NCBI RefSeq assembly: GCF_017220215.1
Contig: NZ_CP071130.1
Coordinates: 992,001-1,056,000 of the forward strand
DNA: 64,000 bases
Direction of reading: 5' to 3'
DNA from: Caballeronia sp. M1242
Lineage (GTDB): Bacteria > Pseudomonadota > Gammaproteobacteria > Burkholderiales > Burkholderiaceae
In this document: in pieces, positions 35,357 to 42,793 of the stretch
Numbering within the stretch: the first letter of the stretch is position 1
Layout of the letters: each line of letters opens with the position of its first letter
Program-made: the position numbers and the translations under genes
Notes under the pieces: model-generated
What the model was told of the DNA's origin: nothing
The model's database searches: none
The model's input: only the letters and a program-made list of their open reading frames with translations

Positions 35357-36953
35357 CAGGGCAACCGATGCGCTGTCGCGGGAAGCCGCGGAGCGCAGCC
35401 TGCGTGATCTCATGGGTCTGCTCGCGCTGCCCGCGTTATGGGCAGGGCGAGATGGCCGCACGGTCATCGAGCTGATGACCGAAGCCGTCGAGCGAATCGT
35501 GCGCCTCGACATCTGCTACGCGCACGTGCCGTTGCTGCCCGACGCCCCACCCTTCGATAGCCTGCGTCTGTCCGAAGCGCAAGCCACCGCCGATACGCGC
35601 CTCGCCTGGGAGCCCGCTATCGAAGCGTGGCGGCGCATGCCCATCGGCCCGCGAGCCGTGCTGCAGGCGACGCCGGCGGGCCCGCAACGGCTCGTGCGCA
35701 TGAGCATGGGCTACACGGCCGCGCAGGGCAGCGTCTGGTTCGGCTCGGCGGATCCGTCGTTTCCCACCGTGACGGACCTCGCGTTCCTCCGCGCGGCGAC
35801 CTCGCTCGCGGCCACCGGTTTGCAGGCGGCGCGGGCCGCTCACGAACGCGAAACGGCCAGCCGCGCAAAAGACGAGTTCCTTGCCATGCTCGGCCACGAG
35901 CTACGCAATCCGCTCGCGCCGATCACGACTGCGCTCGGCCTCATCCGCAAACATCGTGGCGGGACCTCGGACAAGTATCACGAGATCATCGAGCGCCAGG
36001 TGTCGCATCTGTCGCGCCTCGTCGAAGATCTGCTCGACGTGAGCCGCATCACGCGCGGCACCATCGAGCTGCATCTGGAACCCGTGCGCATCGGGTCGGT
36101 GCTGACGCGGGCGATCGAGGCCGCGAGTCCGCTGATCGAGCAGCGCGGCCAAACGTTGTCGCTCTCCGTAACGGACGACGGCGCGTTGATCTCCGCGGAC
36201 CTCACGCGGCTCACGCAGGTCTTCGGCAATCTGCTCAACAACGCGGCGAAATACACGGATGCAGGCGGCGCCATCCGCGTCGAAGCCGTGACGCGCGCGA
36301 CGGAGATCGTCGTGTCCGTGTCCGATAACGGCGCCGGCATCAGCGACGAACTGATGCCCCGCCTCTTTACCATCTTCGAGCAGGGGCGAACCACCATCGA
36401 CCGCGCGAAAGGCGGATTGGGGATCGGCCTTGCGCTGGTGAGGAATCTCGTCGAACTGCACGGCGGTACGGTGACCGCAACGAGCGAGGGGCCGGCCAAA
36501 GGTTCCACCTTCGTCGTGACGCTGCCGACTGCCCCGCATGCGCTCGCGCCGGTAGACCCGTTGCCGTACGGGCAAGCGCTTCCCGACGGCAACGGCGTGC
36601 GCGTGCTGCTCGTCGACGACAACGAAGACGGTCTTTTGGCGATGGAAGCGTTTCTCACCGAGATCGGATTCGATGTCGCAACGGCGAGCCTGCCGGAGAC
36701 GGGCCTCAGAGTGGCGGCGGAGTTTCGCCCGGCGTTCGCCGTGCTGGATATCGGCTTGCCGGGCATGGACGGCTATCAGTTGGCCGGGGCGCTGCAACGG
36801 CAACTCGGCGCTCACGCGCCGCGCCTTTTCGCGTTGACCGGCTATGGCCAGCCAGAAGACCGCAAGCGCTCCGCGGACGCCGGCTTCGAGCGTCACTTCG
36901 TGAAGCCGGTGCCGCTCATGGATCTCGCGGAGGCGCTGCGCGTCATCGACTGA
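35346..36953 (+). CDS. Cytosolic hybrid histidine kinase, partner of MEDS protein
   Basis: A 535-aa kinase without TM helices. The N-terminal 150 residues form a GAF-like sensor (ELMTEAVERIVRLDICYAHVPL). HisKA has His184 in FLAMLGHELRNPLAP, the HATPase shows LLNNAAKYT, DNGAGI and GLGIGLALVRNL, and a receiver carries VDDNED, phospho-Asp468 in VLDIGLPGMDGYQ and the KP at the end. Kinase and receiver are close paralogues of the protein at 19592-21991, judging by HELRNPL(S/A)PI and the DIGLP(D/G)MDGYQLA stretch. The 11-nt overlap with the MEDS gene suggests a coupled pair. No output regulator is adjacent. Confidence 0.9.
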   Translation: MTADRATDALSREAAERSLRDLMGLLALPALWAGRDGRTVIELMTEAVERIVRLDICYAHVPLLPDAPPFDSLRLSEAQATADTRLAWEPAIEAWRRMPIGPRAVLQATPAGPQRLVRMSMGYTAAQGSVWFGSADPSFPTVTDLAFLRAATSLAATGLQAARAAHERETASRAKDEFLAMLGHELRNPLAPITTALGLIRKHRGGTSDKYHEIIERQVSHLSRLVEDLLDVSRITRGTIELHLEPVRIGSVLTRAIEAASPLIEQRGQTLSLSVTDDGALISADLTRLTQVFGNLLNNAAKYTDAGGAIRVEAVTRATEIVVSVSDNGAGISDELMPRLFTIFEQGRTTIDRAKGGLGIGLALVRNLVELHGGTVTATSEGPAKGSTFVVTLPTAPHALAPVDPLPYGQALPDGNGVRVLLVDDNEDGLLAMEAFLTEIGFDVATASLPETGLRVAAEFRPAFAVLDIGLPGMDGYQLAGALQRQLGAHAPRLFALTGYGQPEDRKRSADAGFERHFVKPVPLMDLAEALRVID

Positions 36954-36968
36954 CGCACTCGCGGCCCG

Positions 36969-37823
36969 TTACGCTTCGTTTTCGGGGAAATCCGCGCCCA
37001 CCGTCGTCTTTTCCCACGTGTCGAAGTCGCGCTTGAGCATGTCGAGCTTCTTGCGCGCCAGTTCCAGCGCGGTCTTGCCGAGCAGCAGACGCAGCGGCGG
37101 CGTATCGGCAGTCGCGGCTTCGATAATGGCGTGCGCCGCGCGCACCGGATCGCCCGCCTGATTGCCGCTACGAGCCGCTGTCTGCTTGCGGCGCTCGCCC
37201 GCGGTCGCCGCATAGTCGGCGATTTCGGTCGCCGAAGACTTGATCGACGGCCCCGCCCAGTTGGTCCTGAACGGGCCGGGTTCGACGATCATCACGTCGA
37301 TGCCGAGCGGCTTCAGTTCCGTCGCGAGCGATTCGGATATGCCTTCCACCGCGTACTTCGTGCCGTGGTAGTAGCCTGTCGCGGCGAAGCTGGCGAGCCC
37401 GCCGATGGACGACACGTTGATGACGATGCCGCTTTTCTGCGCCCGCATGACGGGCAGAACCGCTTTGGTCATATCGACGAGACCGAACACATTGGTTTCA
37501 AACATGTCGCGCACCACGTCGTCTTCGCCTTCTTCGATCGCCGCAAGGTAGCCGTAACCCGCGTTATTCACGAGCGCGTCAATGCGGCCGAAGCGCTGCA
37601 TCGTCTGCTCGACGGCGTTCTTGATCTGTTCGCGGTTCTGCACGTCGAGCGGCAGGACGATCGCGCGATCTTCATGCCCTTCGACGATGTCCTGCACCTT
37701 CGACGGATCACGGGCCGTCACGACCGCGCGCCAGCCGCGTTCGAGCACCGCGTTCGCCAATTCGCGGCCGAAGCCCGTTGAACAGCCGGTAATCAGCCAG
37801 ACGGGATTGTCCCGGTTCATCAT
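36969..37823 (-). CDS. SDR-family oxidoreductase
   Basis: A 284-aa short-chain dehydrogenase. It has TGCSTGFG at residues 12-19, NNAG near 86, INVSSIGG with the catalytic Ser around 138, and Y152-HGT-K156 intact. The long C-terminal part with ADTPPLRLLLGKTALELARKKLDML is usual in the retinol-dehydrogenase-like oxidoreductases common in Burkholderia. ATG 37823 has AAAGGAG 7 nt upstream and beats the longer frame to 37907. It is transcribed away from the aminotransferase gene; substrate unknown. Confidence 0.88.
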   Translation of the reverse strand: MMNRDNPVWLITGCSTGFGRELANAVLERGWRAVVTARDPSKVQDIVEGHEDRAIVLPLDVQNREQIKNAVEQTMQRFGRIDALVNNAGYGYLAAIEEGEDDVVRDMFETNVFGLVDMTKAVLPVMRAQKSGIVINVSSIGGLASFAATGYYHGTKYAVEGISESLATELKPLGIDVMIVEPGPFRTNWAGPSIKSSATEIADYAATAGERRKQTAARSGNQAGDPVRAAHAIIEAATADTPPLRLLLGKTALELARKKLDMLKRDFDTWEKTTVGADFPENEA

Positions 37824-38227
37824 GTCCAGACTCCTTTCAGATGGAAAGTTTCGATGGAAGCGTTCGATGAAGACAGCAGAAGAGTCGAGCATGCGACGGA
37901 AGTTCATCGCCGCGCATGTCGGGTAAGAGCCGAATTCATTCTAGCGGCGGTCGCGGATTAACGCAGGGATCATGCCGGGCGGGTAATGTTGTCTGTCTCC
38001 ATAATCGTTAGTATGTCTATCTATTCGCGGTCAGTCGATCGCTCGCATCGAACCTGAACGAAGTCTTCGATAGATGTATGCTCGATAGGTTGAACTCACG
38101 GCTTTGCGCGGAGGCATCCGTCTTGCGATCAAGCCCGCGAGCAGCGCCATCAACCGCCGTGCATGCCGCACGCGGCTTTCGTTAGAATGAATTGAATCCC
38201 CTATTTCTGCCAGTGCAGGAGGCAAGC
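37824..38227. other. 404-bp divergent intergenic region, SDR / aminotransferase
   Basis: Holds both promoters. The centre (about 37980-38040) is AT-richer than its surroundings. I see no gene with RBS, no long repeat and no RNA-like fold that I can defend. Confidence 0.4.
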
Positions 38228-39355
38228 GTGTCAGGTTTACTCCCCGATGTGGACCCCGAGGGACTCCTCGAATATTCAGTCGTTTTCACCGACCGGTCAC
38301 TCAATCACATGTCGCAGCGCTTTCAGGGCGTCATGCGCGACATCTCGGCCTTGCTCAAACAGGTCTATCACGCGCATTCGGCCGTCGTGGTTCCCGGTAG
38401 CGGGACCTTCGGCATGGAAGCCGTCGCGCGTCAGTTCGCGACGAACAAGAAGTGTCTCGTCATTCGCAACGGCTGGTTCAGTTACCGCTGGACGCAGATA
38501 TTCGACATGGGCAGCATTCCGTCCGAGTCCGTCGTGCTGAAGGCGCGTCCCGTGCAGCAAGGCAGGCAGGTCCCGTATGCGCCGCCGCCTGTCGATGAAG
38601 TCGTCGCGGCCATCGCCGAGCACAAGCCGGATCTGGTCTTTGCCCCGCATGTCGAAACGGCATCCGGCGTGATGCTTCCCGACAGTTACTTGCGTGCCGT
38701 GTCGGACGCAGTGCATGCCGTCGGAGGCATGTTCGTGCTGGATTGCATCGCCTCCGGCACCGTGTGGGTCGATATGCAGGCAAGCGGCATCGACGTCCTG
38801 CTTAGCGCGCCGCAAAAAGGATGGAGTGCGTCGCCGTGCTGCGCGCTCGTGATGCTCAGTCCTCTCGCGCGCGAACGGATCGAAGCGACGACGAGCACCA
38901 GCTTCGCCTGCGACCTGCGCAAGTGGTTGCAGATCATGGAAGCCTACGAGAAAGGTGGCTTTGCCTATCACGCCACGATGCCCACGGACAGCCTCGAAAC
39001 GCTGCGCGACGCGATGAAGGAAGCCGAGTCGTACGGCTTCGACAAGGTACGGGCGGAGCAACTCGAGCTCGGCCAGCGCGTGCGCGCGCTATTGGCCGAG
39101 AAGGGCTTCAAGAGCGTGGCGCCGGAAGGTTTCGAGGCTCCGGGGGTCGTCGTCAGCTACACGGACGACGACGGCATCCGCTCCGGGCAGAAGTTCGCGG
39201 ATGCAGGCTTGCAAGTGGCGGCGGGCGTTCCGCTCATGTGCGACGAACCCGACGATTTCAAGACCTTCCGCATCGGGCTATTCGGACTCGACAAACTGAA
39301 CGGTATCGATGCCGCCGTGGCCCGAGTGGCCCGCGCGCTGGAGCAGATCGTCTGA
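38228..39355 (+). CDS. Class V aminotransferase (alanine-glyoxylate/serine-pyruvate type)
   Basis: A 375-aa PLP enzyme. It begins GLLPDVDPEGLLEYSVVFTDRS, has VPGSGTFGMEAVARQF (cofactor phosphate region), APHVETASGVMLPD, the Asp in MFVLDCIASG and the Schiff-base Lys in SAPQKGWSASP, and ends FRIGLFGLDKL. This matches the alanine-glyoxylate aminotransferase family. GTG 38228 is chosen: AGGAGG stands 6 nt upstream and no ATG fits. Physiological donor and acceptor unknown. A strong intrinsic terminator follows. Confidence 0.88.
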   Translation: MSGLLPDVDPEGLLEYSVVFTDRSLNHMSQRFQGVMRDISALLKQVYHAHSAVVVPGSGTFGMEAVARQFATNKKCLVIRNGWFSYRWTQIFDMGSIPSESVVLKARPVQQGRQVPYAPPPVDEVVAAIAEHKPDLVFAPHVETASGVMLPDSYLRAVSDAVHAVGGMFVLDCIASGTVWVDMQASGIDVLLSAPQKGWSASPCCALVMLSPLARERIEATTSTSFACDLRKWLQIMEAYEKGGFAYHATMPTDSLETLRDAMKEAESYGFDKVRAEQLELGQRVRALLAEKGFKSVAPEGFEAPGVVVSYTDDDGIRSGQKFADAGLQVAAGVPLMCDEPDDFKTFRIGLFGLDKLNGIDAAVARVARALEQIV

Positions 39356-39373
39356 CCTACCTTTGACGTCATT

Positions 39374-39414
39374 GCGGCGAACTCACGATGTTTCATGAGT
39401 TCGCCGCTTTGGTT
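39374..39414 (+). terminator. Rho-independent terminator of the aminotransferase gene
   Basis: GCGGCGAACTCA (39374-39385) pairs perfectly with TGAGTTCGCCGC (39396-39407) around a 10-nt loop, followed by TTTGGTTT on the + strand. Confidence 0.8.
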
Positions 39415-39439
39415 TACAACTGCGCCTGCGCGCCCCGCA

Positions 39440-41047
39440 TCACACCACGGTGGGCGGCGTCTCGAACGTGTGATACGGCGCGGGACTCGGCACCGTCCAT
39501 TCGAGGCCCTGCGCCCCATCCCAGGGCGACTCCGCGACGGGCTGGGTACTACTGCTTCGCATATAGGTCGGCAACGCGACGAAGAACAGGAAGTACACCT
39601 GCGCCAGTCCGAACGTGAACGCGCCGATGGTCGCGATCTGATTGAAGTCGGTGAATTGCGCCGGATAATCGGCATAGCGACGCGGCATGCCGGCCAGCCC
39701 CAGAAAATGCATCGGGAAGAAGGTCACGTTGAAAGAAATCATCGTGACCCAGAAGTGAATCTTTCCGCGCGTCTCGTTGTAAAGACGGCCGGTCCATTTG
39801 CTCGACCAGTAATACCAGCCGGCAAAGAGCGCGAATAGCGACCCCGCTACCAATACGTAGTGGAAGTGCGCGACGACGTAATACGTGCCGTGCAGCGGGA
39901 TATCGAGCGGTGCCATGGACAGGATCACACCGGTGAATCCGCCGATCGTAAAGACGAAAATGAATCCGATGGCGAAGAGCATTGGCGTCTCGAACGTGAG
40001 CGAGCCGCGCCACATGGTGGCGGTCCAGTTGAACACCTTCACGCCTGTCGGAACCGCAATGATCATCGTCGCGTACATGAAGAACAGCTGTCCGGACACC
40101 GGCATGCCTGTCGTGAACATGTGATGCGCCCAGACGAGAAACGACAGCACCGCGATGGACGACCCCGCATAGACCATCGAGCTATAGCCGAATAGCGGCT
40201 TGCGCGAGAACGCCGGCACGACTTGCGAGATGATTCCGAAGGCCGGCAAGATCATGATGTACACCTCCGGATGCCCGAAGAACCAGAACAGGTGGATGTA
40301 CATGACAGGATCGCCGCCGCCTGCCGCATTGAAGAACGTGGTCCCGAAGTGACGGTCGAACAACACCATCGTGATGACACCCGCGAGCACCGGCATCACC
40401 GCGATCAGCAAGTAGGCAGTGATGAGCCACATCCATGCGAAAAGCGGCATCTTCATTATCGTCATCCCCGGCGCGCGCATGTTCAGGATAGTGACGATGA
40501 TGTTGATCGCGCCCATGATCGACGACGCGCCCATGATGTGAATCGCGAAGATGGTCAGGTCCATGCCCGCGCTCTGTTGCACCGACAAGGGCGCATACAT
40601 GGTCCACCCCGCCTGCATCGCGCCGCCCGGCAAAAAGTACTGCCCGATCAGCAGCACAGCCGCCACCGGCAGGAGCCAGAACGAGAAGTTGTTCATGCGG
40701 GCGAACGCCATGTCGCTTGCGCCGATCTGGAGCGGAATCATCCAGTTCGCGAAGCCGACGAACGCGGGCATGATCGCGCCGAAGATCATCACGAGACCGT
40801 GCGAGCTGACCAGCTGATTGAAAAACTCGGGCCGGAAAAATTGCAACCCAGGCTGAAAGAGTTCGGCGCGAATAGCGAGCGCCATGGTTCCGCCCACAAG
40901 AAACATAAAGAACGAGAACGCGAGGTAGAGCGTGCCGATGTCCTTGTGATTCGTGGTGAAGAGCCATCGTCGCAGGCCGTGAGGAACGTGGTGCGAGTCG
41001 GAATGCGGAACTGCGGGATCTGCGATCGAGTGATGAATGTCGGTCAT
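39440..41047 (-). CDS. ctaD: Cytochrome c oxidase subunit I (aa3 type), without adjacent subunits II/III
   Basis: A 535-aa haem-copper oxidase subunit I with 12 TM helices. Ligands are all visible: haem a His in SSHGLVMIF, CuB His and Tyr in GHPEVY, CuB His pair in WAHHMF, and haem a3/haem a His in [15 protein letters not shown] marks an A1-type enzyme, and the K-channel Lys appears in PTGVKVFNW. It reduces O2 to water and pumps protons. Normally coxB, ctaG and coxC lie next to it; here both flanks are unrelated except for the DUF2244 gene, a family often found near cox genes. So it is an extra subunit I or relies on subunits elsewhere. Confidence 0.95.
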   Translation of the reverse strand: MTDIHHSIADPAVPHSDSHHVPHGLRRWLFTTNHKDIGTLYLAFSFFMFLVGGTMALAIRAELFQPGLQFFRPEFFNQLVSSHGLVMIFGAIMPAFVGFANWMIPLQIGASDMAFARMNNFSFWLLPVAAVLLIGQYFLPGGAMQAGWTMYAPLSVQQSAGMDLTIFAIHIMGASSIMGAINIIVTILNMRAPGMTIMKMPLFAWMWLITAYLLIAVMPVLAGVITMVLFDRHFGTTFFNAAGGGDPVMYIHLFWFFGHPEVYIMILPAFGIISQVVPAFSRKPLFGYSSMVYAGSSIAVLSFLVWAHHMFTTGMPVSGQLFFMYATMIIAVPTGVKVFNWTATMWRGSLTFETPMLFAIGFIFVFTIGGFTGVILSMAPLDIPLHGTYYVVAHFHYVLVAGSLFALFAGWYYWSSKWTGRLYNETRGKIHFWVTMISFNVTFFPMHFLGLAGMPRRYADYPAQFTDFNQIATIGAFTFGLAQVYFLFFVALPTYMRSSSTQPVAESPWDGAQGLEWTVPSPAPYHTFETPPTVV

Positions 41048-41169
41048 GGCGCTCTCCAGTGGCGCTCAGAACGAGCATTCGGCATGCCGTTGCATCGCGT
41101 TTTATTGCACTGCATGGGACTGCCGATTGCTTCTCAATCGCCGACATGCCGACATCTCGTGGAGCGCAT

Positions 41170-41643
41170 ATGGCCGACACCCAGTCCCCGCGGCAATGGC
41201 TTCTTTACCGCCGTTCGTCGTGCAGCCCGGCGTCGTTCGCTATCGCGTGCGCGGGCCTTTCTGTTATTCCGGTCGCGTTTGCTTCGACCATGCATGCGTT
41301 GAACGGATGTGTCCTCTTCTACGGCGCCGCGCTCGTTCACGCTTGCGCGATCTGGTGCTGCTTTTTCGTCTATGCGCGGCATGCGGTGGATGGCGAACTC
41401 GTGACCTTGCAGGACGATGTCCTCGTCGTCGAATCGATATGTGGCAAGCGTAAGCGCACGCATCAGTTCAACACGCAGTGGGTGACGTTGCTTGTCGCGC
41501 AGAACGGCGCAGGCGTACGACTGTTCGTTCGCAGCGCGGGCGAGACCGTGGAATTAGGCCGCTACGCAACGCAGGGCCACCGCTTGCAATTCGCGTCGGA
41601 GTTTCAGCGCATCGCGCGATGCGAGCGCCATGCGCATCCATGA
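41170..41643 (+). CDS. DUF2244 membrane protein
   Basis: A 157-aa protein with a hydrophilic start (QSPRQWLLYRRSSCSPASF), two TM helices (about residues 22-42 and 48-70) and a soluble C-terminal domain (LVTLQDDVLVVES, VRLFVRSAGETVELGRY). The pattern W-L-x-R-R-x-x-S and YARHA.D...L matches DUF2244, an uncharacterised inner-membrane family often next to cytochrome c oxidase genes. Here it is divergent from the orphan subunit I gene with about 120 bp between starts. ATG 41170 has GGAG 6 nt upstream. Confidence 0.75.
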   Translation: MADTQSPRQWLLYRRSSCSPASFAIACAGLSVIPVAFASTMHALNGCVLFYGAALVHACAIWCCFFVYARHAVDGELVTLQDDVLVVESICGKRKRTHQFNTQWVTLLVAQNGAGVRLFVRSAGETVELGRYATQGHRLQFASEFQRIARCERHAHP

Positions 41644-41670
41644 TCAGACGGCAATGCGTGGCACTCGCGT

Positions 41671-41702
41671 GCGTGTGGCCACGTCAAAGAGCGGCCACAC
41701 GC
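41671..41702. terminator. Hairpin between convergent genes
   Basis: GCGTGTGGCC (41671-41680) and GGCCACACGC (41693-41702) are perfect 10-bp arms with a 12-nt loop, between the DUF2244 stop and the small acidic ORF. No T-run. Confidence 0.5.
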
Positions 41703-41716
41703 GCTAACACAACGCG

Positions 41717-41911
41717 TCATTCGCCTTTCACGGACGCCGCGCCGTCTTCGTTACTGCCACCTTCCCGACGCTGCACGCCGGCACCTTCGGTCCCGCCTAT
41801 CGTGTCTTCCTTGCTGGACAATTCGACGAGCCCTTCTTCCTCTGTGATGTCCGACGTCTCGACGGCTCTCGGGTTGCCGGGTCCCGACGGGCTATTCGCG
41901 TGTCTGGCCAT
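41717..41911 (-). CDS. Small acidic hypothetical protein, 64 aa
   Basis: ATG 41911 has GGAG 6 nt upstream. The product is very hydrophilic and acidic (SPSGPGNPRAVETSDITEEE then repeated Gly/Glu/Ser), with no Cys, TM segment or aromatic residues, so it is likely disordered. Sequence context (small hydrophilic proteins, DUF4148, Clp disaggregase) suggests a stress-associated role, but I do not recognise a family. Confidence 0.5.
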   Translation of the reverse strand: MARHANSPSGPGNPRAVETSDITEEEGLVELSSKEDTIGGTEGAGVQRREGGSNEDGAASVKGE

Positions 41912-42095
41912 GACTGACTCCGTTTGGTTGATGGCAGGGCCGCCGCCTGGCAAAGCGCCCTCCTTCGCTATTTCAAAGTGGTAAACGCGCAGGCGGTCAA
42001 CGAGCTCGCAATGCCTATGCCCAGGTTCCAGCGATCACGGCTTCGACGGGCATGACGCATGCGGCGCTATTACTCTCAATCAACGGAGCGTGACG

Positions 42096-42260
42096 ATGAA
42101 CGAGCAAACTTCTCAACAGCAAAACAAGCAGCCAAGCGAGACGGAGCGCGAACGGGCGCGCGAAGAACGACAGCAGACCGAAGTGGACGGCGCATCGCAC
42201 AGAAGCGGAAGCGGCAACACGCTCGGCGATGGCAGCAGCAACAAGCAGGGACAAGCATAG
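42096..42260 (+). CDS. Small Gln/Glu/Arg-rich hydrophilic protein, 54 aa
   Basis: ATG 42096 is preceded by GGAG at 8 nt. The product is almost wholly polar (MNEQTSQQQNKQPSETERER, then Ser/Gly/Asn-rich to the end NKQGQA) and predicted disordered, like many starvation- or desiccation-linked peptides. No family recognised. It lies in the small-gene cluster before the Clp disaggregase. Confidence 0.5.
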   Translation: MNEQTSQQQNKQPSETERERAREERQQTEVDGASHRSGSGNTLGDGSSNKQGQA

Positions 42261-42350
42261 TCGCTTGCGACGGCGCGGGACGAACGATAGGTCACTCGCA
42301 CGTTCTCGCGCAAGTCGCAACCGCGGGTGAGAGTGAATACAACGCGTCTC

Positions 42351-42638
42351 TTACTGCGTCTTCGCAGCGTCACTCGCTGCGCAAGTGTCGACGCCTTCGA
42401 GCCCTTGCGCGCGCTTCTTCGCTGCGAGCCGGGCCTGCGCGAGTTGCAGGTTACGCGGGTAATAGAAGTCTTCTTCCCACGGCTGATAGCCGACGCTCTC
42501 CAATTCCCGAAGCTCGCACTGCGCCCGTGCGCGAGTCATGGGCGCTTGCTGAGTCGGCGTTTGCGCCAATGTAGTTATAGACAACGCGATCGTTAAGCCT
42601 CCAGCGAACGCTTGTAAGCCAGTCAAGAAACGTTTCAT
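42351..42638 (-). CDS. DUF4148-family protein (copy 2)
   Basis: A 95-aa exported protein with a signal peptide (about 1-25, LTGLQAFAGGLTIALSITTLAQ) and the DUF4148 pattern: ARAQCELRELESVGYQPWEEDFYYP then NLQLAQARLA, ending with a Cys. ATG 42638 has GGAG 7 nt upstream. It is divergent from the Clp disaggregase gene, whose ATG is only 155 bp away, so the two may share control. Function unknown. Confidence 0.72.
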   Translation of the reverse strand: MKRFLTGLQAFAGGLTIALSITTLAQTPTQQAPMTRARAQCELRELESVGYQPWEEDFYYPRNLQLAQARLAAKKRAQGLEGVDTCAASDAAKTQ

Positions 42639-42793
42639 CGTACTGCTCCGGCATGAGTGTCCTCGTCGAGCAATAGACGGACCGCGTCGGCTGCGCCCCT
42701 GGCGCTGCGATGTCAGCGGGTACGAACGTTGCGCGCCCTCGGAGTCTGCGCGCATGCGCGTCCTTCACTTGTTCAGAGACAGGGAAACGAACC

